Origin: CAWGGS01 sp046704745
GTDB taxonomy: Bacteria; Desulfobacterota; Desulfobulbia; Desulfobulbales; Desulfocapsaceae
Assembly (NCBI GenBank): GCA_046704745.1
Contig: JBJKRL010000063.1
Span: forward strand, 59,510 to 123,509
Direction: 5' to 3'
Length of the DNA: 64,000 nt
Of this stretch, positions 8,968 to 17,535 are shown piece after piece; within the stretch, counting starts at the first letter, position 1; every line of letters starts with the position of its first letter. The translations under genes and the position numbers were made by a program. The notes under the pieces were generated by a model. It was not told the DNA's origin. It saw only the letters and a list, made by a program, of their open reading frames with translations, and searched no databases.

Positions 8968-10185
8968 ATGGCAAACCTGTTTATTAAAAATCCAGCTGCC
9001 ATCGTCTCTCCCCGGGCCGGTGTCATCCGCGGCCACGGTTTTGGAGAGCTGATGGTACGCGAGGACGCCTCGATCCTGATTCGAGACGGTGTAATCGAGG
9101 CCATCGGATCGCCGGCTGATCTTGAGCGGACGGCGATCCGGGATATGATTCCGGTGCTTGATGCAACGGCACGGACGGTGATCCCGGGTTTTGTCGACTG
9201 TCACAGCCATCCGCTCTTTGCTGGCCGAAGGACCTCGGAGTTTGCCCAACGGCTCAGCGGACTCGATTATCAGACCATCGCTTCCCGCGGCGGCGGTATT
9301 ATGGCAACGGTGCAGGCGACTCGGACCTGTTCCGCCTCCGAACTCAAGGAGCTTGGGCGTCACTATCTGACCCTGGCGTTGAGACAGGGGATCACCACCA
9401 TGGAGGTTAAATCCGGCTACGGGCTCGATTTGGAAACGGAGCTCAAGATTCTTGAATCGGTACGAGATCTGGGTGATGAGCAGCCCATCGACCTGGTGCC
9501 GACTTTTCTCGGTGCCCATGCCGTACCAAAAGGGGTGAACAAAGATGTCTATCTGGGACAGGTTAAGGAAATGATTCCACAGGTGGCCCCGTTTGCCCGC
9601 TTCTGCGACGTCTTTTGTGAACAGGGTTATTTCAGTGCGGAAGAAAGCGCCGAGATTCTGAAACTTGCCGGGGCCCATGGCATGTTGCCGCGCCTGCACG
9701 CCAACCAGTTTCATGCCATTGGTTGCGTTGAGAAGGCGGTGGAGCTAGGGGCTGTTTCGGTTGATCATCTGGAAGTGCTCAGCGAGCGCGAGATAGCCCT
9801 GTTGGCAGATTCAGATACGGCTTGTGTGGTTCTGCCGGGTGTCTCCCTCTTTCTCGATATCCCCTATGCTCCTGCACGCAGGATTATCGACAGCGGCTGT
9901 ATCCTGGCCCTTGCCACCGACTTCAACCCGGGCTCGAACATGACCCTGTCCATGCAGCTCATGATGTCGCTTGCCTGCATGAAGATGCGCCTTACTGTGG
10001 ACGAGGCGCTCTGCTGCGCCACCCAAAACGGCGCTCATGTTTTAAAAGCGACTGCTGTCGGCTGTATTGAAATAGGATGGCAGGCGGATCTTTTGGTCCT
10101 TGATTCCCCTGATTATCGGGATATGGTCTATTTCTACGGAGAAAACCACATCCAGCAGGTAATTAAAAAAGGAGAGATCGTATGA
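8968..10185 (+). CDS. hutI: imidazolonepropionase
   Basis: A 405-residue amidohydrolase-superfamily enzyme that opens the imidazolone ring to give N-formimino-L-glutamate. Metal and substrate motifs are seen in order: DCHSHPLFAG, SRGGGIMAT, MEVKSGYGLD, LHANQFH, SVDHLEVL and ATDFNPGS. The length is normal. It starts 53 bases after hutU and its stop overlaps the hutG start by four bases (ATGA), pointing to translational coupling. Confidence 0.98.
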   Translation: MANLFIKNPAAIVSPRAGVIRGHGFGELMVREDASILIRDGVIEAIGSPADLERTAIRDMIPVLDATARTVIPGFVDCHSHPLFAGRRTSEFAQRLSGLDYQTIASRGGGIMATVQATRTCSASELKELGRHYLTLALRQGITTMEVKSGYGLDLETELKILESVRDLGDEQPIDLVPTFLGAHAVPKGVNKDVYLGQVKEMIPQVAPFARFCDVFCEQGYFSAEESAEILKLAGAHGMLPRLHANQFHAIGCVEKAVELGAVSVDHLEVLSEREIALLADSDTACVVLPGVSLFLDIPYAPARRIIDSGCILALATDFNPGSNMTLSMQLMMSLACMKMRLTVDEALCCATQNGAHVLKATAVGCIEIGWQADLLVLDSPDYRDMVYFYGENHIQQVIKKGEIV

Positions 10186-11111
10186 ACCTTGTTTTAGATG
10201 ACCTCTTGGTCCCCTTTCAATCCGATGGGACCCGGCATGATTCCAACGATCTGCTGCAGAGCGATGTCAGCTACTTTACCGTTGAAGAGTTCTCCGAGGC
10301 CACCCATGTCCTTATAGGTTGCCCGCAGGATCACGGAGTTCTTCGAAATCACGGCCGGCCGGGGGCGGCCGGCGCCCCGGCTGCGATCAGGTCAATTTTT
10401 TACCGCCTGAAGCCTCCCAAGGACAGCCATGAAATCTGTCTGGTGGATGTAGGTGATATCCGGGTCAACGGAGTTTTGGAAGATGTCCATACCCGGCTGC
10501 AATCCGTAGTGGCGTATTCCCTTGCCGCCGGCAAATCGGTCATCGTTCTCGGCGGCGGCAACGATATTTCCTTTGCCGACGGCGCGGCCCTGGCCGAGAC
10601 CTTCGGGGAAATCGTATGCGTAAATCTTGATGCCCATCTTGATATCCGCAAAAGTCCGACCCGGAATTCCGGTACCCCCTACCGTAATCTCCTTGATAAC
10701 GATCTGATAAAACCCTCCAATCTGTTCGAGGTCGGCATCCAGCCCTGGGCGAATTCTTCCCTTTATCTCGAAGAGGCGCAAAATCTGGGTATTCACATTA
10801 CGACGCTGGGTGAGATCCACAAGACTCAAGGTGATCTTTGGGATCCCCTGATCGCCTCTCTGCCTTATCTGCCCCTTCTCGCGGGGCTTGATATGGACTG
10901 TGTGCGCAGTTCCGATGCACCGGGAGCCAGCGCCCCTTCTCCTGTGGGCTTTTCGGCAGAAGAGATCCTGGCCTTTGCCGATCGCATCAGAGAGCATCCG
11001 GCGGCGACGGTTTTTGAAATCTCCGAGGTCAATCCGGTTTTTGACCTGGATGATTGCACTTCAAGACTTGCGGCGCTTGCCGTCTATACCTTTTTATATG
11101 GAATGAGATAA
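10182..11111 (+). CDS. hutG: formimidoylglutamase (arginase family)
   Basis: A 309-residue ureohydrolase-fold protein. The manganese-binding motifs are present as GGGNDISFADG, NLDAHLDIR and AGLDMDCVRSSDAPG. In a hut operon this is the formiminoglutamase that yields glutamate plus formamide, rather than the two-step deiminase/deformylase route, neither member of which is seen here. The start overlaps hutI and it ends two bases before hutH. The GGGND in place of the more common GGGH is a known variation of this subfamily; specificity is inferred from the operon. Confidence 0.92.
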   Translation: MNLVLDDLLVPFQSDGTRHDSNDLLQSDVSYFTVEEFSEATHVLIGCPQDHGVLRNHGRPGAAGAPAAIRSIFYRLKPPKDSHEICLVDVGDIRVNGVLEDVHTRLQSVVAYSLAAGKSVIVLGGGNDISFADGAALAETFGEIVCVNLDAHLDIRKSPTRNSGTPYRNLLDNDLIKPSNLFEVGIQPWANSSLYLEEAQNLGIHITTLGEIHKTQGDLWDPLIASLPYLPLLAGLDMDCVRSSDAPGASAPSPVGFSAEEILAFADRIREHPAATVFEISEVNPVFDLDDCTSRLAALAVYTFLYGMR

Positions 11112-11113
11112 TA

Positions 11114-12874
11114 ATGTCCGAAACACTTCTCATAGAAATCGACAAGCCTCTTAATCTACAGGAAATCCTCTCTATCATCGAGCCGGGAATACACGTTGTG
11201 CTCGCACCTGCAACCCAAGAGGTTCTCCGCAGCCGCCGGGTCGATGTGGAACGCTTCATCGCCGACCGGCAGCGGCCGGCCTATGGCTTTAACAGGGGCT
11301 TTGGGCACAACGTCGATTTAGCGGTGTCTGCCGACAAATTGTCACAGCTCCAGGAAAATCTGATCCTCTCTCATGCCGTGGGCATCGGTGCCGCCGTCGA
11401 TCCGGAAATCGTCCGGATCACCATACTGCTGCGTATCGTCTCTCTCTCCCGCGGATATAGCGGGGTAAGACCGGAACTGGTGCAGGGGCTTATCGATCTT
11501 TTAAACCACGGGATTACGCCCTTGGTACCGGAATTCGGCTCGGTCGGGGCAAGCGGTGATCTGGCACCGCTCTCCCATATCGCCATGGCTCTCTTGGGCA
11601 AGGGTCGAGTCCTTTACCGGGAAAAGGAGATGACGGCTGCCGAGGCCCTCAGACAGGCGGGACTTCGGCCGATTCGCCTGGAGATGAAGGAGGGGCTGGC
11701 GTTAAATAACGGGGTCCAGTTTATGAACGCCGTGGGAATACTGGCCGCCTCTCGTCTGAAGACGCTGCTCAAGTCCGCCGTCATCAACACCGCTCTGGTC
11801 AGTCAGGTAATGCTGGCACCGGATACCTATTTTCGAGCCGATTTCCATGCCCTGCGCCCGCATCCGGGTTCCGTTCGGGTGGCGGACTGGATCTGGCGCC
11901 TGATGGCGGGGTCCCCCATCCGCGAGTCGCATCGTCCCTTCGAGGTGGACGGCCAGGTACAGGATCCGTACAATATCCGCTGTGCGGCCCAGGTGCTCGG
12001 CACCTGCTGGGAGCTGATCGACAAGGCCCTTCGCAGCTTTCTCATCGAGGCCGATTCCGCCACCGACAACCCTATTCTTCTCCCGGCGGGAAACGAGGCA
12101 GGGCCTTCCTATCGGGGGAAATACGTCGATATCATCTCCGGCGGCCATTTTCACGGTATGCCGGTGGCGGTGCAGATCTTCAACCTGTTACAGGCCCTCG
12201 GTGTCATGACCAACCTGGCACATCAACGCTCCACCCGTTTCGTCGATGAATCCAAAAACAAGGGGCTGGGCCGCGATTTGAAATGGCCGCAGCTCGGCCA
12301 AGACGAGATCGCTGTCTCGTCCGGCATGATGATGCTTGAGTATACCTCGGCCGCCCTGGTCAACGATATCTGGGGGTCGCTTACTCCGAGCCATCTCTTC
12401 AATATCGGAACTAATTCAGGTCAGGAGGACCATGTCAGCATGGGAACGAGCCTGGCCGTCCGGCTGCTCAAGACCATCCCCAAAGCGGCGCAGGTGTTGG
12501 CCATCGAGCTTGCCTACACCTGCCAGGCAATCGCCATTAGAAGAATTCTGCCTGTTATTCCGACCTATGCGACATTGCCGGACGATATAGCCCGTGAGCT
12601 CGAACAGGTGAGAGAAAAACTGAAGAAATCAGTCAAGGGGGTAATCTTCGAGGTCTCGGTGCAGGGTGAACATCCTGTGGGTGAGCAGGAGCGGCGTTTA
12701 AGCCCGGTCTCGGAAACCCTCTACAGGACCATTGAGGAACAGGGCCTTTTTCCCGTAGTGTCCCAAGACCGGGTTTTGGCGGACGATCTCATGAAGCTGG
12801 CACGTTTTATCGAAAGCGGCGAGATGGTTGCTACGGTGGAAAATGAGATAGGTCTGGAGTGGATTACAGGGTAA
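11114..12874 (+). CDS. hutH: histidine ammonia-lyase
   Basis: A 586-residue enzyme that removes ammonia from L-histidine to give urocanate. The Ala-Ser-Gly triad that cyclises to the MIO cofactor is present in GSVGASGDLAPLSH. Other family segments are LALNNGVQFMNAVG, the YSLR-equivalent VQDPYNIRCAAQ and TSANQEDHVSMG-like NSGQEDHVSMGT. The protein is somewhat longer than the ~510-residue average, with the extra length in the C-terminal helical shield. The start at 11114 is two bases after the hutG stop; a longer in-frame start inside hutG is rejected. No hutC-type repressor is seen nearby. Confidence 0.97.
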   Translation: MSETLLIEIDKPLNLQEILSIIEPGIHVVLAPATQEVLRSRRVDVERFIADRQRPAYGFNRGFGHNVDLAVSADKLSQLQENLILSHAVGIGAAVDPEIVRITILLRIVSLSRGYSGVRPELVQGLIDLLNHGITPLVPEFGSVGASGDLAPLSHIAMALLGKGRVLYREKEMTAAEALRQAGLRPIRLEMKEGLALNNGVQFMNAVGILAASRLKTLLKSAVINTALVSQVMLAPDTYFRADFHALRPHPGSVRVADWIWRLMAGSPIRESHRPFEVDGQVQDPYNIRCAAQVLGTCWELIDKALRSFLIEADSATDNPILLPAGNEAGPSYRGKYVDIISGGHFHGMPVAVQIFNLLQALGVMTNLAHQRSTRFVDESKNKGLGRDLKWPQLGQDEIAVSSGMMMLEYTSAALVNDIWGSLTPSHLFNIGTNSGQEDHVSMGTSLAVRLLKTIPKAAQVLAIELAYTCQAIAIRRILPVIPTYATLPDDIARELEQVREKLKKSVKGVIFEVSVQGEHPVGEQERRLSPVSETLYRTIEEQGLFPVVSQDRVLADDLMKLARFIESGEMVATVENEIGLEWITG

Positions 12875-12911
12875 ACCGGCCAGAGAAAATATTTGCTCCA
12901 AAGGGAGGAAT

Positions 12912-13097
12912 CAGGTAATCTATTCCAACATAAGGTGAGGCAATTTTCAAGGTTGCCTAAAGAGGGAATCCTGTGCAAATCAGGAACGGGCCCGCCGCTG
13001 TGACCGGGGACAAAGGCTGCGTAAACCACTGACCGCAAGGTTGGGAAGGTGCAGCCCGGAGGATGATCCGGGAGTCAGAATACCTGCCTTATTACCT
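12912..13097 (+). promoter_or_regulatory. cobalamin (B12) riboswitch
   Basis: The core of an adenosylcobalamin/aquocobalamin aptamer is readable: GGGAATCCTGTGCAAATCAGG, then CGGGCCCGCCGCTGTGACCG, then GGATGATCCGGGAGTCAGAATACCTGCC. These fit the standard B12 box (GCCACTG region and AGTCAGGATAC). The outer helix can form from AGGTAAT (12913-12919) and ATTACCT (13091-13097). It is followed by an intrinsic terminator, so binding of B12 should end transcription before the 46-codon ORF. It lies 37 bases after hutH. Confidence 0.94.
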
Positions 13098-13154
13098 ACG
13101 GTAACATGTCTCCGAGGACCAGAGACTGTTGCAATGCATCTGTGGAGAAATCAG

Positions 13155-13195
13155 GGCCCCCGGATCAATGTCAAAATTGGTCCGGGGCTTTTTTG
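13155..13195 (+). terminator. intrinsic terminator, expression platform of the B12 riboswitch
   Basis: GCCCCCGGA pairs with TCCGGGGC across a ~20-base loop and is followed by CTTTTTTG. It sits between the aptamer and the Shine-Dalgarno of the next ORF. Confidence 0.9.
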
Positions 13196-13229
13196 TTTCC
13201 GGGCCGCACCTTTTCAAGGAGGTAAGCAG

Positions 13230-13370
13230 ATGAACAGGAAGGAACTCGCCTTTACCAAACAGGCTATTCTCAGCACAAAAGATTGGGATGCATACCAGGT
13301 GATGATGAGAAAATGCCTGCGGATTCCGGTAGGTAATGTCAAGTTAAAAAAGAAGGCATGTAAGGTATAA
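13230..13370 (+). CDS. 46-aa protein under B12 riboswitch control
   Basis: A short ORF starting at ATG 13230 with a near-perfect AAGGAGGT eight bases upstream. It ends 16 bases before a strong hairpin. The product is basic, without membrane segment; the C-terminus is lysine-rich (VKLKKKACKV) and there are two cysteines (MRKCLRIP and ACKV). No family recognised. It is the only gene that the riboswitch can control, because the next ORF is on the other strand. The combination of riboswitch, terminator, ideal ribosome site and terminator hairpin argues that it is expressed. The function may be tied to cobalamin or to B12-dependent metabolism, but this is inference from position only. Confidence 0.7.
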   Translation: MNRKELAFTKQAILSTKDWDAYQVMMRKCLRIPVGNVKLKKKACKV

Positions 13371-13385
13371 TCCGTAATCTTCAAT

Positions 13386-13410
13386 CCCCGAAGAACAGAG
13401 TTCTTCGGGG
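13386..13410. terminator. hairpin between convergent genes
   Basis: Perfect 11-base inverted repeat CCCCGAAGAAC / GTTCTTCGGGG with a three-base loop. There is no long T tract on either side. It probably ends both the 46-aa ORF transcript and the convergent glycosylase gene. Confidence 0.7.
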
Positions 13411-13413
13411 TCG

Positions 13414-14109
13414 TCATATCCAGACCCGGAGTTCGGACAGGGCAGTGGACCTGAGCAGATAGGTGACATTGTGAATCTGGGCAAGGTCCTGGATTATGGC
13501 AAGCAGGTTTTCCGGGTTTTGTAAATCTTCCTCTGAATTGTCGGTTGGCTGAAATGTCTTGACATACCCCCACATATGTTGCAAGGCGTTTTGCAACCCG
13601 CCTTCTGAAGGCTGTACCCGCAACAGAGACGTGAGTGACATCGTCACCCGGTCAAAAGTCGTCCGACTGGTATCTGTTGCCGCCAAACGCCCAAGAGACG
13701 AATAAATCTGTGGATCTCTGGCAAGAACTGAGTATTTATGCTGAGCCCAGAGCTCCTGTACGTTTATCGGCAGCTGTATCCGGCCCTGTTGTTTTCCTTT
13801 ATATTTTTCAGCCAGTATCGAAAATTGTTCTGCGGGTTGATCGATAAAAACCGTAGGCCAGAAGCCTATGGGAAAAACCGCGTCCAAAGGGGTGTGCTCC
13901 TGAAAACCCCTGAGTTGCATTTCCGCCTTAACAAGTTCGTGTCGAAGACGCAACGCTCCTTCATGGCCTCGCCAGCGCATGGTCTCAGGATGATGAGCGT
14001 ATCCTTTTTTGTTATTCTGGATGATCGAGAAGATTCCGTGCAATTCCCGGTGTTCACCGAGCAAGCTTTTATCGTTGAGGTATCCGGGGCTGACATCCCA
14101 AATACGCAT
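13414..14109 (-). CDS. pyrimidine-dimer DNA glycosylase-like / DUF1722 protein
   Basis: A 231-residue protein. The N-terminal part (about 1-90) reads as the T4 endonuclease V-like Pyr_excise family: MRIWDVSPGYL, LLGEHRELHGI and GYAHHPETMRWRGH, where the early glutamate/histidine cluster is the usual active-site region. The C-terminal part (about 100-230) reads as DUF1722 (LWAQHKYSVLARDPQIYSSLG). Role inferred: repair of UV or related base lesions. It is a single gene converging on the B12-controlled ORF. Family assignment is from remembered motifs. Confidence 0.75.
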   Translation of the reverse strand: MRIWDVSPGYLNDKSLLGEHRELHGIFSIIQNNKKGYAHHPETMRWRGHEGALRLRHELVKAEMQLRGFQEHTPLDAVFPIGFWPTVFIDQPAEQFSILAEKYKGKQQGRIQLPINVQELWAQHKYSVLARDPQIYSSLGRLAATDTSRTTFDRVTMSLTSLLRVQPSEGGLQNALQHMWGYVKTFQPTDNSEEDLQNPENLLAIIQDLAQIHNVTYLLRSTALSELRVWI

Positions 14110-14230
14110 GACACTCTCCTTTTATGCTTTGGTTCCCAACATGCCGATGAAACGAAGTGTGTTTGTTCACGTACCGTTCCGTCAAGATATGACGAATATC
14201 AAAAATCGTTATGAAATAGGCAAAAAGGTT

Positions 14231-14617
14231 TCAGTGGGATCTGGCCTTTAACGTGCTGTACAATTGTTTCTGATCCTCTTGAAATTTGATACCCATCTTA
14301 AAAGACGGCTGTTGGTTATACGTGCATATATCCATCCAAACGGCTGTTGCAACCACACAACTTTCAGCATCATTAACTGAAAAATCTTTCAGAAAAAGAT
14401 TGTTTTCCGCCTGCTCCAGGGACGTAAAAAAAAGATGAGTGCCGTCAAGAATAATTTTTGTAAAAATTATGCAGGCTCCAACTTTCGATAGGTTAACCAG
14501 GGTCCCGGGCGCATGCCGAGAAGAGATTTTGCCGGTGGTTTTGTTCTGTAAAAATACATTGACCGGGATCTCGATCGATATTCGCTGCCGCAATCTATTG
14601 AAAAGATCCATATCCAT
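14231..14617 (-). CDS. PilZ-like domain protein
   Basis: A 128-residue protein that reads like a single PilZ domain: RQRISIEIPVNV at the N-terminus, GTLVNLSKVGACI (the position of DxSxxG, here NLSKVG) and KMGIKFQ near the C-terminus. PilZ domains bind c-di-GMP, but the RxxxR and D/NxSxxG signatures are imperfect here, so binding is not certain. I start it at ATG 14617, after GGTGGGA, rather than at an upstream TTG. The window also carries a GGDEF protein at 40 kb. Confidence 0.6.
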   Translation of the reverse strand: MDMDLFNRLRQRISIEIPVNVFLQNKTTGKISSRHAPGTLVNLSKVGACIIFTKIILDGTHLFFTSLEQAENNLFLKDFSVNDAESCVVATAVWMDICTYNQQPSFKMGIKFQEDQKQLYSTLKARSH

Positions 14618-15199
14618 TCCCACCAAGTTCCTTGATAACAATCTGAAGTAATTATAAGAAAAGGGTGTTGGCCAACCCGCCTCCCTTGTAAAGAATTTAC
14701 CAGTTTAAAGTTCAGTGTTGTTATTTAATGATTTTTCCCAACCCTTCGGCATGATCAGCGGGATTTCCCGGGGTTGGCTGTTTTTCTTTTCTTCGCTTCA
14801 TCTAAACAATATATGAACTTTGCAATTCTTGCAAGTGCTCGTAACACTGATATTTTATTGTCTGAATTTGCTGTCGATAAGTCGGAACCGTGTTGGTACG
14901 TCAAGTAAGACTTGAAGTTGCGGTATTCCTCTTTACCAAACCTGGCCTTACTATTTCATGAGACTTCCAAACTGAGCCGTTGCGGAAAAACAAATTATCT
15001 ATTTGGAAATAGAAGCTTATCTACGATAATGCACTACATGTTGTCTTGTCGAAAACCTAAAATGTATTGCAGCCTCTTTCATTATAATCTCAAGGAAAAG
15101 AGATCTTACTTGTCCAATATGGTAATGATAATTATTTTTATTTAATTAACAATCATTCAATCTTGATAGCGGCGAAAAGTGCGATAAAGAGAGGCGGTC
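14618..15199. other. 580-bp intergenic region
   Basis: No gene is supported here. A weak rho-independent-like structure (CCCAACCC at 14737 with GGGGTTGG at 14770, then CTGTTTTTCTTTT) points along the plus strand although no plus-strand gene precedes it. The remainder (14800-15190) is AT-rich and holds the promoter region of the next gene; a GATAATTATTTTTATTT stretch lies just before it. Confidence 0.4.
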
Positions 15200-16102
15200 G
15201 TGAAAGAAACAATAGAATGGCTTATAAAAGTCGAGCAAGCGGCAGGCGAATTGTATAGCAGTGCGGCTTTCTTTTTCGAGAAAGACAAAAAATTATCCGC
15301 TTTTCTCGAGGAGCTTGCAGAAGATGAGGCCTGGCATTTTCACGTTATGGGCAGTGCGGCCGAATTTATAAGAGCATCTCCTGACATGAAACCGGCTCAG
15401 GTTGCTCTTGATTATGAATCCCGGCAGAAGATCTTGAGCCTTTTTCAGGAAAACCTGCAGAACTTGATGACAAACAGGATTAAAATCGAGGAAATATTTT
15501 CATGTATCGTCACTACAGAATTTTCGGAATGGAATGATCTTTTTCTCTACGTCGTCAACACATTAAAGGGAACAAGCCGTGAGTTTCAGTATGCGGCTGC
15601 AAAGATGCAGGGCCATCTGGACCAGATTGTCGCTTTCCTGGAAACAAGGCCGGAAGGTCTTACCTCACTGGAAAGACTTCGCAAAATCCCTCAGGTGTGG
15701 CGCGAGAAGGTTCTTGTTGTTGAAGATTCCAAACCTCTCAGGATGATGTTGGAGAATGTTCTTTCAAGACACTACCACATGGATACAGCGGAGGATGGCC
15801 AACAGGGTCTTGAGAAGATAAAAGGGAATTACTTTGATGTTATCCTCTCGGATATCGAAATGCCGAAAATAGATGGTATTACCATGCTGCAAAAAGCCAT
15901 TTCCTTTGATCCGACGATTGCCCATCGTTTTTTATTCATGTCCGGTTATATTTCCGATCAAAACAAATTGTTTTTACAAACAAACCATATACCGTTTATG
16001 GAAAAACCTGTCCTTTTACTGGATGTTAGGAAAAGACTGGCCGGTATGATTGCCAACAATAGACGATCAGTGGAAAATGTTATTTTCAGTACCAGGTCAT
16101 AG
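15200..16102 (+). CDS. ferritin-like domain fused to a response-regulator receiver domain
   Basis: A 300-residue protein with a GTG start after GAGAGGCGGTC. Residues ~1-150 form four predicted helices with carboxylate and histidine spacing like ferritin-like/rubrerythrin proteins (VEQAAGELY, LAEDEAWHFHVMG, then IEEIF and TTEFSEWN). Residues ~170-290 are a CheY-type receiver: acidic pair VVEDSKP, phosphorylatable Asp in ILSDIEMPKIDG, Ser/Thr in LFMSGYIS and Lys in MEKPV. The receiver looks fully functional. There is no output domain, so the ferritin-like part may be the input or output, for example sensing oxygen, peroxide or iron. Domain order (ferritin first, receiver last) is unusual. Confidence 0.8.
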   Translation: MKETIEWLIKVEQAAGELYSSAAFFFEKDKKLSAFLEELAEDEAWHFHVMGSAAEFIRASPDMKPAQVALDYESRQKILSLFQENLQNLMTNRIKIEEIFSCIVTTEFSEWNDLFLYVVNTLKGTSREFQYAAAKMQGHLDQIVAFLETRPEGLTSLERLRKIPQVWREKVLVVEDSKPLRMMLENVLSRHYHMDTAEDGQQGLEKIKGNYFDVILSDIEMPKIDGITMLQKAISFDPTIAHRFLFMSGYISDQNKLFLQTNHIPFMEKPVLLLDVRKRLAGMIANNRRSVENVIFSTRS

Positions 16103-16264
16103 ATTGGCGTTTGTTTTGCCAAGTGATTATTTTTTTAACAAAAAAGCAGGATGGATAAAAAAGATGTACTTCCGGTTTAAGCGTACTTTCGAAAAAGATG
16201 TCTGTAAGAGTGATGGTGGAAAGTGTTTGTTTTATGGTGGCCTGAGAAGTAAATAAGGAGTGGT

Positions 16265-16708
16265 ATGCCGTCCTCTTCTAAGGTGCGTTGGAAAACCGTT
16301 GTGATCGGTATCTGTTTCTACATCCTTTTTCCCGTGGAACAGACATTGTTTGCTGCAAGTCTGGTCTGCAAGAAAAACAGGCAGGTTGTATTAAAATACG
16401 GCAATAGAACCTTCTCGTTTTGCAGTAAAATCCTATCTGCATTTAACCGGCATGAAGAATCCCTCTCAATTTGTCAAGATTCTGCTTGGTTCCGAACGAT
16501 ATTGGATCAATGTGCCTTAATTCGTTCTCGTCCGAAAACCGTTATTTTAAGTCTACGCTTATCTGTGCCGATATTTTCGTTATTCGTAAATTTTTATCCT
16601 CGTAATATCAATTGCATGCCTGCGGTAAAAATTTGTGCATGCCCCGATCTCGAACCAACATCCTGGTTTTCGGATGGAAACTATTTAGCCCTTTCCTCTA
16701 AAGGATGA
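16265..16708 (+). CDS. doubtful secreted hypothetical protein whose 3' half lies in a repeat
   Basis: ATG at 16265 follows AAGGAG at a good distance, and the first ~31 residues look like a signal peptide ending at TLFAA. Residues 32-80 (LVCKKNRQVVLKYGNRTFSFC) could be a real small secreted domain. From about 16518 onward the frame runs through a family A palindromic element, so the C-terminal half is probably not native. I read it as a small gene truncated or extended by the repeat insertion. Not confident that it is expressed. Confidence 0.3.
   Translation: MPSSSKVRWKTVVIGICFYILFPVEQTLFAASLVCKKNRQVVLKYGNRTFSFCSKILSAFNRHEESLSICQDSAWFRTILDQCALIRSRPKTVILSLRLSVPIFSLFVNFYPRNINCMPAVKICACPDLEPTSWFSDGNYLALSSKG
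16518..16684. repeat. family A palindromic element (A3)
   Basis: About 165 bp related to the reverse complement of 36428-36614. Shared blocks in order: CGTCCGAAAAC, GTTATT, AAGTCT.CGCTTATCTGT, CCGATAT, AAATTTTTTATCCTCG, ATGCCTGCGGTAAAAA, GCATGCC, CGATCTCGAACC, and the end GTTTTCGGATGGAAACTA. Its right end overlaps the stop codon of the DUF4824 gene by four bases. Confidence 0.8.
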
Positions 16709-17535
16709 ACGGAAAGGATCCATGGTTCAAAGCGGCTCCCGAATGCAAGTTTTACCTCATAGCGGGGAGGATGAATGGCGTTGAATGTCAAGGTATGCTG
16801 GGCCAGGATTGAGTCAAATGTTTTTCGCTGGCTAAGGGGTACATGAAGCGTTGCCACGCTGAGTTTTGTGATAGAGCCGAGCACTTGTTTTTCCTTGTTG
16901 TAATAAGAGGTTACTCTGACAACTCCCTTTGTAATGACGTAGCGTGAACGATCAGAGTATTTTTTTCGCAAGAGACGAGGATCCCGTCCCGCATCGACTG
17001 CAAAGAGACGGGATTTGCTTATACGCTCCTCCTGTAGGCGGTTCTTTGCGTTTTTATAAGTATTTTCAACTCGTTTGTCATTTGGATATTCTTTATACCG
17101 AGGTTCTTGTTTTGCCAGGTTCTCTTCTGCCTGTCGCACTGCCGTTTGATAGAAGGAACCATCATATTCCAAGACAATGAAGACTTCTTTGGGAAGTGGC
17201 CTCCTGTACGTATACTCCGGTTTCATACGGTTACCAATTTCGTCAAGATTGAACCCCAGCTCGCGCAGTTTAGCGGTATTGAGCCAACTCGGAGTGCCTC
17301 GATCATAATACTCCCTCTCTTCACTCGGTGATCTCCAGGCTACCCGAAGGGCAAGCTCGCTGTTTTCTTTTCGGTGTATATAAGGAAGAGGCAGCTCTCT
17401 TTCCGTAAGGGTCAGGGTGGCATCGGGGGTTCCCGATCTGTTTGAGAAAACACCGGCTAGAACCACAATATTGGTTATTACCAATAGAACAAAACCGAAA
17501 ATAAATAATGTGCGGGATGATGAAAGAATTTTCAT
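16681..17535 (-). CDS. DUF4824-family protein
   Basis: A 284-residue protein with one N-terminal membrane anchor (residues ~10-32) and a long periplasmic part. The pattern LREGFNLDEIG...YRRPLPKEVFIVLEYDG fits the DUF4824 family, which usually sits beside DUF2157 membrane proteins, as it does here. No catalytic motif is apparent. It overlaps the upstream DUF2157 gene by four bases. The stop codon is at the edge of the family A repeat, so the C-terminus may have been altered by that insertion. Confidence 0.7.
   Translation of the reverse strand: MKILSSSRTLFIFGFVLLVITNIVVLAGVFSNRSGTPDATLTLTERELPLPYIHRKENSELALRVAWRSPSEEREYYDRGTPSWLNTAKLRELGFNLDEIGNRMKPEYTYRRPLPKEVFIVLEYDGSFYQTAVRQAEENLAKQEPRYKEYPNDKRVENTYKNAKNRLQEERISKSRLFAVDAGRDPRLLRKKYSDRSRYVITKGVVRVTSYYNKEKQVLGSITKLSVATLHVPLSQRKTFDSILAQHTLTFNAIHPPRYEVKLAFGSRFEPWILSVHPLEERAK

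Noticed and set aside
16142..16264. Short ORFs after the ferritin-REC gene
   Set aside because: They are under 40 codons or lack ribosome sites.
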